A stretch of DNA of 64,000 bases. Origin: Marinobacter daepoensis DSM 16072. Its GTDB lineage: Bacteria > Pseudomonadota > Gammaproteobacteria > Pseudomonadales > Oleiphilaceae. Positions 26,310-34,190 of the stretch are shown here, in pieces. Each line of letters starts with the position of its first letter. Position 1 is the first letter of the stretch. The position numbers were made by a program, and so were the translations under genes. Below the pieces are notes generated by a model. That model saw nothing but the letters and a program-made list of their open reading frames with translations, was not told where the DNA came from and did not search any database. The stretch is from contig NZ_ATWI01000008.1 in assembly GCF_000421165.1 (NCBI RefSeq), positions 928,595-992,594 of the forward strand, given 5' to 3'.

Positions 26310-26813
26310 ATGAAGCAGTGCCTGACCACCCTGGCCCTTACCGCCGCACTGGCGGCCCCAACGGCCTTTGCCGCCAACCACATGCATGCCCCGGCCGAAG
26401 GCAGCCACCCTGTGCAGATAGACCACCCCTGGAGCCGGCCCACCCCGCCGGGCACCCCCATGGGGGTGGGGTACATGGCCATCACCAACCACAGCGGCCA
26501 GGACATTACCCTGACCGGGGCTGAAACACCGAGAGCCGGGCACGTGTCCATCCACGAGACCTCCATGCACGAGGGCGTGATGCGCATGCAGCCGATGACC
26601 AACGGGCTGGCCATTCCGGCCGGAGAAACCGTGGAGCTCAAGCCCCACAGTTACCACCTGATGCTGGAAAAATTGCCGGAACCGTTGGTAGAAGGCGAGA
26701 AAATACCGGTGCGGCTGGATTTTGACGGGGCCGACGACCAGAACATTGAGTTAGTGGTGCAGCCTCTGGATGGCGCCCAACCCATGACCGACCATTCCCA
26801 GATGGCGCATTAA
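26310..26813 (+). CDS. Periplasmic copper chaperone PCu(A)C
   Basis: 167-aa secreted copper-binding protein. The signal peptide runs from MKQCLTTL to PTAFAA. The DUF461/PCuAC copper ligands are visible as His and Met in HETSMHEGVMRMQP and HLM in SYHLMLEK, matching the H-M-x10-M-x21-H-x-M pattern. An extra His/Met-rich N-terminus (HMHAPAEGSH) and C-terminus (MTDHSQMAH) may bind more copper. It supplies Cu to cytochrome oxidase in the family. AAGGA sets the ATG at 26310. The stop overlaps the convergent methyltransferase stop by four bases. Confidence 0.9.
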   Translation: MKQCLTTLALTAALAAPTAFAANHMHAPAEGSHPVQIDHPWSRPTPPGTPMGVGYMAITNHSGQDITLTGAETPRAGHVSIHETSMHEGVMRMQPMTNGLAIPAGETVELKPHSYHLMLEKLPEPLVEGEKIPVRLDFDGADDQNIELVVQPLDGAQPMTDHSQMAH

Positions 26814-27583
26814 CGCGCCTCGCCAACCGAATCCGGACCCTGGCGCTTAACGCAAACGAAAATCGCGTTTCCGGATTCGCCATCCCAGGGCACGATTCGC
26901 TCGTAGTCGTGCTCGAACAGGGTCACCTCAAACCAGGGCTCCAGTAGCCTGACCAGCTCCGGAAAGCTCAGGGCCACCATAGGGTGCTCATCGTGCCAGG
27001 ATTCACCAAACCCGTTGGTGGAGCGGTGTATGCTCAGCCGGAGTGACTGACGCTCGCCGGGGCCCACGTAATGCCAGCCCGACCGGAACGTAAACTCACT
27101 CCCTTCGTGCTGCACAGAGTGGCCAACGTACAAGGCATTGTTGATGCGGGTTTTGTCCACCGCATTGAAACAGAACAGCCCGTTATCCGACAACGCCCGA
27201 TGGGCGCTGGCGATACAGCCCCGCAGCTTGTCGAGCCCCTGGCTGTAATGGATGGAATACAGAAAACAGGTGATCAGATCGAACGACGTGTCGAACTGGA
27301 AATCACACATATCCCCAACACTGAACATCGCCTCCGGGCAGCGCTGTTGAGCCTTATCCAGCATAGGCTGGTGAATGTCGAGCCCTGCGCACTGAAAACC
27401 AAAGTCCTGAAAATGCCGGATGTGCGGCCCGGTACCGCACGCCAGGTCCAGATGGCGCAGGCCGCCATTCCCGAACAACTGGTGCAACCGTTTAACCGCG
27501 TGGCTCTGAGCCGGGTAATCAATATCGGCACACATCAGATCGTAGTAACCTGACAGATCGGTGTACAAAGCATTCGTCGACAC
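26810..27583 (-). CDS. Class I SAM-dependent methyltransferase
   Basis: 257-aa protein with the Rossmann SAM site HLDLACGTGPHIRHF (motif I) near residue 44, CAGLDIHQPML (motif II acidic residue) and FDLITCFLYSIHY (post-II). The remainder is a beta-rich C-terminal cap. Substrate unknown. It is the last core-like gene before the accessory region; its start faces the repeat-bearing gap. Confidence 0.88.
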   Translation of the reverse strand: MSTNALYTDLSGYYDLMCADIDYPAQSHAVKRLHQLFGNGGLRHLDLACGTGPHIRHFQDFGFQCAGLDIHQPMLDKAQQRCPEAMFSVGDMCDFQFDTSFDLITCFLYSIHYSQGLDKLRGCIASAHRALSDNGLFCFNAVDKTRINNALYVGHSVQHEGSEFTFRSGWHYVGPGERQSLRLSIHRSTNGFGESWHDEHPMVALSFPELVRLLEPWFEVTLFEHDYERIVPWDGESGNAIFVCVKRQGPDSVGEAR

Positions 27584-27966
27584 GCAAAAGCCTCAGCAGC
27601 AATGGAACAAACCACCTCGGGCGAACAGCGGCTGCAAGGCGGGCCAAAGGCAGCGGGCAGGGCGTTTCGAGGGCGGCGTATGGTAGCCAAAAAACAGAAG
27701 GCCAGATAGCCACCCACGTAGTTATACGAACAGGGGCGTAGAACAACAGAGCCCACGCGCCAGTGCTTTGAATTTACGGGGATAATTAAACGGGAAAGGG
27801 AATTATACGAACGGAGAAAAGCGAACCGGTTCGTATAATTCCAGAAAAGGCATGTAGGGTGCATTTAGTAAGGTGATGAACTATATTGTTTTTTGGGAAT
27901 TTTATAGAGCTGGGCGGCTGGAGTTATACGCCTGCGGGATAGGCGCCTTGGTTCGTATGATTAGCT
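27584..27966. repeat. Gap with 12-bp AATTATACGAAC repeats
   Basis: About 380 bases without a supported gene. It holds copies of a 12-base element: agttatacgaac at 27720-27731, aattatacgaac at 27801-27812, the inverse gttcgtataatt at 27829-27840 and gttcgtatgatt at 27951-27962, plus a partial agttatacgcc at 27922-27932. The middle two form a nearly perfect inverted repeat with arms of 14-16 bases (27799-27814 and 27826-27842). This gap marks the left border of the cassette cluster. No attI can be recognised. Confidence 0.6.
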
Positions 27967-27995
27967 GTTACAAATAAAAAGTAGACGAGAGATCC

Positions 27996-28898
27996 ATGGC
28001 TAGATTCGACATTGAATTTGAATTGTCTTATACCGGGGCAACATCCGAAGAGCATGAAATAGATTTTTATGATGTTTCTCGAGCTCTCCTTGGGTTTCAG
28101 CGGACACTGGCTCTCTCTACGCACCTTGTTCTCAACGACCAAGTTATCACTCAAGCCCCTTCGCTTCGGGGAGCGAAAATTCACGCGTTGCCTGCCGAGG
28201 ATGGTAGCTGGAAATTTACAGCGGGAATTATTTTTGCCGGGACGGCCCTCTATAACTTAGCAACAGCACCCAGCAATACCCCGCTCGGCCATCTAGTCTT
28301 CTCTGCATATGATTATGTCATTTCAGAGAGTCTTGGCTTCCATGTGGACTATGACAAATCCCTTGGACAGCTCTATGAAGAGTATCAAACGCAAGAGGTT
28401 GAACTTCCTCAAGTGCGGGAAGCCCAACTAGACTCGGTGATAGAAAAGTGCTCCACAGCAATCGTTGAAATCCATCGACCCATATACAAAACTGAGACCG
28501 CCAACTTTGCCGAGATAACAACTATAATCGGGAACGAAAGGCGCCCTGTCAGATCTATATTTTCAAAAGATAGCTACGAATATTTGACAGAAGAGTTTGT
28601 AGAAGAGGGTTTGTACTATTTAAGCGGCTTTGTATCCAGCTACAACAGCAATACATACAAAGGCCGGATGTATGTAAAGGCCGAGCAACGACCCATTCCT
28701 TTTATTTTAAGCGAAAATGTTCGGAAAGCAGAGAATATACCTTTAATTATAGATAGCCTTAAGGCGAGTGCCTTGCGGAATTATCAGGTTCCACCTATCG
28801 AGGTCTATTTTTCGGCCCAAAAAATAAAGTCAAAGACAGGCCATCTCAAGGGGTATGTTGTTCTGGCCATATCGCCGAGACCTATGGTGCGGCAATAA
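27996..28898 (+). CDS. Cassette 1: unknown 300-aa protein
   Basis: 300-aa soluble-looking protein, mildly acidic, AT-richer than the flanking chromosome. It begins MARFDIEFELSYTGAT with an SEEHEIDFYDVSRALLGFQR segment, has a hydrophobic/glycine stretch FTAGIIFAGTALYNLA near residue 80, and ends in a beta-rich region (VPPIEVYFSAQKIKSKTGHLKG). No motif known to me. The ATG lies 28 bases inside the cassette, with AGAGA upstream. Possible roles include defence or adaptation as in other cassettes, but nothing in the sequence decides this. Confidence 0.75.
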   Translation: MARFDIEFELSYTGATSEEHEIDFYDVSRALLGFQRTLALSTHLVLNDQVITQAPSLRGAKIHALPAEDGSWKFTAGIIFAGTALYNLATAPSNTPLGHLVFSAYDYVISESLGFHVDYDKSLGQLYEEYQTQEVELPQVREAQLDSVIEKCSTAIVEIHRPIYKTETANFAEITTIIGNERRPVRSIFSKDSYEYLTEEFVEEGLYYLSGFVSSYNSNTYKGRMYVKAEQRPIPFILSENVRKAENIPLIIDSLKASALRNYQVPPIEVYFSAQKIKSKTGHLKGYVVLAISPRPMVRQ

Positions 28899-28899
28899 T

Positions 28900-28984
28900 T
28901 TGTAACAAGGCCAGGCATGGCGACGTATACTACATTGCGGCTTTGCCTCCATTTCGTAGCCTCGCATGCTGGCTGGCGTTATAC
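28900..28984 (+). other. attC site 1
   Basis: 85-base imperfect inverted repeat. Left core TTGTAAC (28900-28906), stem GGCCAGGCATG pairing with GCATGCTGGCTGGC and a bulge, right core GTTATAC (28978-28984). The crossover point would be G28978/T28979. Left core is the exact complement of the 27967-27973 core. Confidence 0.8.
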
Positions 28985-29008
28985 AGTTCTTAAGAGAAGG
29001 AGTAGAAA

Positions 29009-29998
29009 TTGAAAATAATTAGTATTTTTAATAACAAAGGTGGGGTTGGGAAAACCACTTATATGTATCACATTGCTCACATGCTAGAGAAGCAAGGAAA
29101 AGTAGTTCTCGTTGTAGATTTGGATAGCCAATGTAATCTATCCGCTTACTCGTTATCGGATTCGGAGCTAGAAAAAAGTTGGAAAAATGATCGTGGTAAT
29201 AGCATATGGAACGCGATCGAGCGTGTGTACGAAGGTCTAGGTGATATAAGGCAAAGGAAACCGTCTCTTATAAAAAGCTCTTACCCAAACTTGTATATAG
29301 TTCCTGGAGATGTGCTTTTAAGTAATTATGAAGATTCCCTTGGTGACACATGGAGCAGCGCGAAAGGTGGCAATGCTCCTGCACTAAGGGTTCAGTCTGC
29401 AATTTATCGCTATGTTAAGTGGGCTGCTGAACAGGTAAACGCCGATGTAGTGATGCTCGATTTAGGTCCAAATCTAGGAGCTTTAAATCGCTCTATTCTT
29501 GCAGCAAGTGATTATTTTATTGTTCCAATGTCTCCTGATCTATTTTCAATTAGGGGCACTAAAAACCTCGGAGCCAAGTTAGCACTGTGGAGAAAGGAGT
29601 GGGATCAATGTAATAACTCTAAAAATGGAGATATTGATTTGCCCAAAGGAGCCCCAACTTTTCTTGGTTACGTAATGCAGCAACATAATATCCGACGAAA
29701 TTCAAGAGGTATGACAAGAGGCTGGTCTATATTTGGTGATCAAGTCGCGTCAGCGGTAAAAGAAAATATTGTTGATGTGTTAGAGCCTCTAGGTCAGGTA
29801 CATAAATGGGGCGGTAACGATTGGAATATTGGACAAATACCAAATTTACATAGTTTGGTTCCGTACTCATTAGAGGCTAAAAAACCTGTATTTGACTGTA
29901 CTTCTAAAGATGGTTTAAATGGAGCGCATATCAGCACTGCTAGAGATTCAGCTCAACATTTCCAGCCCATTGTGACAAAACTTTTGACTGTAGTGTGA
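29009..29998 (+). CDS. Cassette 2: ParA-like AAA ATPase
   Basis: 329-aa P-loop ATPase of the ParA/MinD (AAA_31) family, starting with TTG after GAGAAGGAG. The deviant Walker A FNNKGGVGKTTYMYHIA is at residues 7-23, Walker A' VVLVVDLDSQCNLS near 35, and a Walker B-like VVMLDLGPNLGALNR near 150. A PMSPDLFSIRGTKNLG switch follows. Unlike partition loci there is no ParB or parS-like repeat next to it. Such stand-alone ParA-like ATPases are found as integron cargo and in defence islands. Strongly AT-rich compared with the core genes. Confidence 0.85.
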   Translation: MKIISIFNNKGGVGKTTYMYHIAHMLEKQGKVVLVVDLDSQCNLSAYSLSDSELEKSWKNDRGNSIWNAIERVYEGLGDIRQRKPSLIKSSYPNLYIVPGDVLLSNYEDSLGDTWSSAKGGNAPALRVQSAIYRYVKWAAEQVNADVVMLDLGPNLGALNRSILAASDYFIVPMSPDLFSIRGTKNLGAKLALWRKEWDQCNNSKNGDIDLPKGAPTFLGYVMQQHNIRRNSRGMTRGWSIFGDQVASAVKENIVDVLEPLGQVHKWGGNDWNIGQIPNLHSLVPYSLEAKKPVFDCTSKDGLNGAHISTARDSAQHFQPIVTKLLTVV

Positions 29999-30003
29999 GC
30001 TCT

Positions 30004-30081
30004 GTATAACACGGTGGTGTTGTCGCCTTCGGCTGGGACCCGCGTTTCGCTACACTGCGGCCCCAAACCACGGCATTATAT
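30004..30081 (+). other. attC site 2
   Basis: 78-base imperfect inverted repeat. Left core GTATAAC (30004-30010), the exact complement of cassette 2's opening GTTATAC. Stem CGGTGGT pairs with ACCACGG with one mismatch. Right core is ATTATAT (30075-30081), with A in place of the conserved G. Confidence 0.72.
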
Positions 30082-30118
30082 ATTTTTTCAACAATTTACT
30101 TAAATGATGGTGCTATAA

Positions 30119-31978
30119 ATGATACCAAAAATTGAGAAATTGACCATTAAGAACTTTGGGTGCATCGGATCCGAAGGTGTAAGTGTTGATATTGATAGAA
30201 TCGTTGTGTTAGTTGGAGCAAACAATGCTGGAAAGAGCACTATTCTAAGAGCATTTGAAGTGGTTACAGACTGTCTAAAGCTCGAACAGGATGATTTTCA
30301 CAATAGACAAGTCAAGAATGACTCGTTTCCTGAAATCGAATTAATTTCGGTCGCCACTACCGAAACAAAGCCGGGCGATGAATGGTGTAAGTCTAGGGAA
30401 GACGGTACTTTCACTGTCAAAGAAAAATGGACCTGGGAAGGGATCAATGTCGAACCAAAACGGGTCGGCTATAACTACGAGATAGGCCGTTTTGCTCAGG
30501 AAGGTGATAAGGAAACAATGCCATGGGGAGCAAATAATAAAGCTAAGTCAAAACGCCCTAAACCTCACAGAGTCAGCACATTTGATGATCCGGAGGTACA
30601 AGCAAGGGCAATTAAATCGTTACTAAAAAGTCTATTGGATGAGGAAATAAAGAGTTTTAAAGAAAGTGAAGATGACGAAAAAACATCTTATCAGAAGATC
30701 GTATCATCTCTCGAAAAACTTAGGGGCGACACAAAAGATAGACAAGCAGATAGCGTCAGAGAACTTGAACGTGATGCAAATGACATAATTAGCAATATCT
30801 TCCCCAATCATGCTTTGTCGATTTTCGCGCCAGAGAGCACGTCTGCAATCAAGATTGAGTTACTGGGTGATGAATTCGACGTTAGAATGGGAATGGTTGG
30901 TGGAGAAGCATTTCCTTTAGACAAGCAAGGTAGCGGAAGCCGACGAACTGCTCTTTGGACGATATTAAAATTACTTGCGGATAAAGGTATAAAAGCAAAG
31001 AACACCACGTCTAAATCAGCTAGAGCTCAGCATGAAAATTTAGGCCTGAATAAGGCACATGTCCTTTTGTTAGATGAACCTGAAGTAAGCCTCCACCCCA
31101 ATGCTGTTGAGAACGCAAGGGATGTGCTCTATTCACTTCCTGATGGGGATAATTGGCAAGTGATGATAGCTACTCATTCACCCAGTTTTATTGATCTGAG
31201 CAAAGATCACACAACAGTGATAAGAGTAGAAAAAAATGAACAAAGTAGAATCGAAACTACAACATTATTTCGTCCTGATAAAGCTCAGTTGGATGATGAT
31301 GACAAAGAAAACCTTAAGCTCACGAATTTGTTTGATTCTCATGTATCGCATGCTTTTTTCGGAGGGCGTATCATCGTTGTTGAAGGAGATACCGAATACG
31401 CAGCATTTAACTACATAAAAGATCGAGAGGCATGTAAAGGAAACAACGAATACCATGATCTAAATATAGTTAGGGCGAGGGGCAAAGTTACCGTTGCATC
31501 AATGATGAAAGTGCTCAATCACTTCAAAGGAATATATTTTGTTTTGCATGACACGGATAGACCTAAATGTATGTCCAAGCGAATAGATAAGCAAAAAAGC
31601 AGCGGAAACAATAAAGTTTATACAACCTTTGAGATGAATAACCCAGCGTGGACGAATAATAAAAAAATACAAGATCAGATGGGGAGCGACTCAAGAGTAT
31701 TTGCTTCAATTATCAATTTTGAAGAAGCTTATTTTTCAGAAACCGTTGGTAGTGATAAACCTGAGAACTGTATCAATCACATAAAGACTGATCTAGATGC
31801 GTATGGGTTGATCAAGTGCCTCTTGGACGCAATCCTCGGAATTGATAACGTTTCTCCCCCTGAAGGCGTTATTCAATGGAATAATGTCGACCAACTAGAT
31901 CAAGCGGTATCTATGTATGAGTCTTCTGTTACCGTTATAGATTCAGAGCAAGAGCCAGAAATAGAAGGCGCAGATTAA
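30119..31978 (+). CDS. Cassette 3: OLD-family ATPase/TOPRIM nuclease
   Basis: 619-aa overcoming-lysogeny-defect (OLD) protein. The N-terminal SMC-like ATPase has Walker A VGANNAGKSTILRAF near residue 32, a signature-like QGSGSRRTALW near 270, Walker B LLLDEPEVSLHPNA near 317 and the switch His in IATHSPSFID. The C-terminal TOPRIM nuclease has IIVVEGDTEYAAF near 418 and the DxD as LHDTDRPKC near 478. This is the layout of OLD/GajA nucleases used against phage. No UvrD-like GajB, reverse transcriptase or other classical partner follows, so a single-gene (class 1) OLD is likely. AT-rich. Confidence 0.88.
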   Translation: MIPKIEKLTIKNFGCIGSEGVSVDIDRIVVLVGANNAGKSTILRAFEVVTDCLKLEQDDFHNRQVKNDSFPEIELISVATTETKPGDEWCKSREDGTFTVKEKWTWEGINVEPKRVGYNYEIGRFAQEGDKETMPWGANNKAKSKRPKPHRVSTFDDPEVQARAIKSLLKSLLDEEIKSFKESEDDEKTSYQKIVSSLEKLRGDTKDRQADSVRELERDANDIISNIFPNHALSIFAPESTSAIKIELLGDEFDVRMGMVGGEAFPLDKQGSGSRRTALWTILKLLADKGIKAKNTTSKSARAQHENLGLNKAHVLLLDEPEVSLHPNAVENARDVLYSLPDGDNWQVMIATHSPSFIDLSKDHTTVIRVEKNEQSRIETTTLFRPDKAQLDDDDKENLKLTNLFDSHVSHAFFGGRIIVVEGDTEYAAFNYIKDREACKGNNEYHDLNIVRARGKVTVASMMKVLNHFKGIYFVLHDTDRPKCMSKRIDKQKSSGNNKVYTTFEMNNPAWTNNKKIQDQMGSDSRVFASIINFEEAYFSETVGSDKPENCINHIKTDLDAYGLIKCLLDAILGIDNVSPPEGVIQWNNVDQLDQAVSMYESSVTVIDSEQEPEIEGAD

Positions 31979-31981
31979 CCA

Positions 31982-32047
31982 ATATAGAACATCAATTTAT
32001 GGGGCAATCCCGTTTCGCGGGTATGCCCATGATTGAGGCCTGGTACT
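31982..32047 (+). other. attC site 3, degenerate
   Basis: Long hairpin from CAATTTATGGGGCA (31993) to TGCCCATGATTG (32035), with an inner CCCG/CGGG stem. Left core ATATAGAAC (31982-31990) would be ATATAAC with one or two inserted bases. Right core TGGTACT (32041-32047) lacks the GTT. Structure kept but cores decayed, so excision at this junction is doubtful. Confidence 0.5.
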
Positions 32048-32064
32048 AAATAAAAGGAAGCTTT

Positions 32065-32811
32065 ATGTCTGACTCGAGCAACGGGCAAAGTCGAGAATCA
32101 CTTATCGTATTCGTTAATTTCACAAAAGGTCTATTTTTTCTCGCCCTAACAGTGACTCTCAGTTCCGCCGCGTATCTTTTACTTACTAATCCGGAACTCA
32201 ACAGGCCTCTCTATCAAGATAATGCAGAGTTAGAAAAACAAGAGGCGGAAAAGCAAGATGCTGAGCCGAAAAAATGGTCATACACTTCATTGTCTGATGT
32301 TGCGGTTGCTTCCGAAAAATACCCAATTGTTGTCCTAAGAACGGGATTTAAAGTTATTCGAGTGGGGCCTCAAAAATCGTTAGTGGGCTGGAAGTACGAA
32401 ATAGTAAACACTTCGCCAAGCACCAAATATGTTCCTGAGGTTGAGTTCGAGTTACAGGACGAAGACGGTTTTTATATTGCCTCTGGTCGGTCAGATTCGA
32501 TTGCTCAGCCGGAATCTTATGGAGTAATAACTGGGACCATAGAGATTGACAACATTGATTTGGGGCGGTTGTCTCAATCTAGTTGGGTAATCCAGTTGTC
32601 GTCTAATTGGGAAGTTAATGAAGCTGGAACTGCGGGAAAGAGATATGACCGATTAAAAGCATTGGCACAGTCTCAACTGCCTGCATGGGCTAGGGAAGAG
32701 GCGGAAGATGAATTTCTAGGGGTATTTTCCGATAAGTGGAAGGCTATACAGGTTGGACTCGGTCTAGAATTCCCGAAGGATGATGAAAACGCCGAGACAA
32801 ATTCGAATTGA
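32065..32811 (+). CDS. Cassette 4: membrane-anchored protein, unknown
   Basis: 248-aa protein with one N-terminal membrane helix (LFFLALTVTLSSAAYLLL, about residues 25-42), a charged linker rich in Glu/Lys/Gln (ELEKQEAEKQDAEPKKW) and a probably extracytoplasmic beta-rich domain (VGWKYEIVNTSPSTKYVPEV, GVITGTIEIDNIDLGRL). The C-terminus is acidic. No family recognised. It follows the OLD cassette on the same strand; co-function cannot be shown. AAAAGGAAG precedes the ATG. Confidence 0.75.
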   Translation: MSDSSNGQSRESLIVFVNFTKGLFFLALTVTLSSAAYLLLTNPELNRPLYQDNAELEKQEAEKQDAEPKKWSYTSLSDVAVASEKYPIVVLRTGFKVIRVGPQKSLVGWKYEIVNTSPSTKYVPEVEFELQDEDGFYIASGRSDSIAQPESYGVITGTIEIDNIDLGRLSQSSWVIQLSSNWEVNEAGTAGKRYDRLKALAQSQLPAWAREEAEDEFLGVFSDKWKAIQVGLGLEFPKDDENAETNSN

Positions 32812-32890
32812 GTACAACAAGGCGCGTACGTCGGACGTGGACTTCCCCCGGACGCCCTTGTAAAAGCGCCGTTTATTGCTGGCGTTGGAT
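32812..32890 (+). other. attC site 4
   Basis: 79 bases from GTACAAC (32812-32818) to GTTGGAT (32884-32890). Inner pairing GGCGC with GCGCC, and CGTCGGACG-like arms. The left core complements the decayed opening of cassette 4 (CTGGTACT) at six of eight bases. Right core agrees with GTTRRRY. Confidence 0.65.
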
Positions 32891-32913
32891 TGATTGGCTT
32901 GTCGAGCGTTCTG

Positions 32914-33999
32914 ATGAATCGAGCTAACGAAAAAGAAACCGTTGTCGTGCTCGGTGGGTATGGTGCCGTTGGGGCTGCAGTATGCGAAGCACTGGTACTT
33001 AACTGTCGGGTTGTTGTTGCCGGCCGTGACTTTGACAAAGCTCAACATATGGCACGGCGACTCGGCGAACAGGCCGAGGCAGCACAGCTGGATACGACAG
33101 CCCCGAGCACCTATAGAGATCTTCTGAAGCGAGCCTCCGTGGTCGTCAATTGCGTAGAGCATAATAACTTTGCAGTGGCGGAACAGTGCCTGGCCCACTC
33201 AGTGCATTATGTTGATGTTTCAGCTTCAGCCGATGTGATCAGTCAACTGCAAACCCTGGACTCATCGGCGAAGTCTGCAAATGCGACGGTGGTTTTTAGT
33301 GTTGGTGTTGCTCCGGGTCTGACGAACTTACTGGTAGACCATGCTCAATCGCGCTTGGGCCCGCTGAAACGTGCTGATATATTCGTCCTGCTGGGCCTTG
33401 GTGAAAGCCACGGTGCAGCCGCGATCCAGTGGACCTTGAAGCAATTTGGGCATAAGTTCTCCGTAAAAACGGATGGTGCCCGAAAGGAAGTGAGTGCGTT
33501 CTGTGAAGGATTATCGACCACAATGCCAGAGCCATTCGGCCGACGGACGGGGTACCGCTTCAACTTCTCGGACCAGCATACATTACCAGCGACGCTCGGA
33601 ATCGAGAGCGTAAACACCTGGTTGTGTTTTGATTCGCGAGCGGTTACCAGAATTCTTTGGTGCCTCGCGAAGTCGCAGCTCCTGTCGGTTCTTCCTCTAT
33701 GGCGCTGGTCCAACACGATTTCAAAACTTTCTCAGTGGGTGCCAATGGGTGGGACTCAATTCGCCGTTCAGGTGGATGCTATCGGTGGCAATGAGAGCAC
33801 GAACCGCTTTACCCTTACCGGAGATGGCGAAGCCGATGTGACTGGCCATGTCGCAGCGCACGTCGCCGGGTATTTGTTAAGCTCCTCAGCGCCACCGGGA
33901 GCACTGCACCTTGAGCAGCTGATGAATCTCGAGATGCTTCTTGAGATGCTGGGCAATAGATTGTTCGTAACAGAAAGTGTGTCGGAGCCGGGGATGTAG
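32914..33999 (+). CDS. Cassette 5: saccharopine dehydrogenase-like NAD(P)-binding protein
   Basis: 361-aa protein of the saccharopine dehydrogenase/trans-acting enoyl reductase superfamily. A Rossmann motif VVVLGGYGAVGAAVCEAL begins near residue 8; VVNCVEHNNFAVAEQCLAHS and HYVDVSA match the family's cofactor domain, followed by GVAPGLTNLLVDHA. The start is ambiguous: ATG at 32914 (MNRANEK) is preferred over one at 32890, which would overlap the attC core. Its base composition is closer to the host chromosome than that of cassettes 1-4. Substrate unknown. Confidence 0.8.
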   Translation: MNRANEKETVVVLGGYGAVGAAVCEALVLNCRVVVAGRDFDKAQHMARRLGEQAEAAQLDTTAPSTYRDLLKRASVVVNCVEHNNFAVAEQCLAHSVHYVDVSASADVISQLQTLDSSAKSANATVVFSVGVAPGLTNLLVDHAQSRLGPLKRADIFVLLGLGESHGAAAIQWTLKQFGHKFSVKTDGARKEVSAFCEGLSTTMPEPFGRRTGYRFNFSDQHTLPATLGIESVNTWLCFDSRAVTRILWCLAKSQLLSVLPLWRWSNTISKLSQWVPMGGTQFAVQVDAIGGNESTNRFTLTGDGEADVTGHVAAHVAGYLLSSSAPPGALHLEQLMNLEMLLEMLGNRLFVTESVSEPGM

Positions 34000-34001
34000 A
34001 C

Positions 34002-34166
34002 ACCCAACCAGTCGCTCAAGTTCGTTCCAGGCCTCGCGGCCGTCTACCGGACGGCCCTGTCGTGCCCCCAGCCAATGGGTGAAGTCCACGCTGTCAATCC
34101 ACAAAAAATAGTTCTGTCCCGGCTATTGTTGAGCCGCTACAGTCCGCGGACGACTGAATTTTCACT
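34002..34166 (+). other. attC site 5, uncertain right end
   Basis: Left core ACCCAAC (34002-34008) complements cassette 5's GTTGGAT at 6/7. Two right ends are possible: AATGGGT at 34074-34080, giving a normal 79-base site but weak inner pairing, or TTTCACT at 34160-34166, where ACGACTG pairs well with CAGTCGC next to the left core but the site is long. Both right cores are degenerate. Confidence 0.38.
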
Positions 34167-34190
34167 TGCCAGGTATTCAAGGGAATAGAA

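Noticed and set aside
27799..27842. lox- or dif-like recombination site
   Set aside because: TTCGTATAA resembles XerC/lox arms, but the arms point the wrong way for lox and no XerD-type arm follows.
29009..29998. Plasmid partition locus
   Set aside because: ParA-like gene without parB, parS repeats or replication genes.
30119..32811. Gabija (GajA-GajB) system
   Set aside because: The OLD nuclease fits GajA in layout, but the next gene is a membrane protein, not a UvrD-like helicase.
33886..34104. Minus-strand frame reading VDFTHWLGARQGRPVDGREA in the cassette 5/6 junction
   Set aside because: Protein-like stretch but it overlaps the end of cassette 5 and the attC region, without a proper start; at most a fragment.
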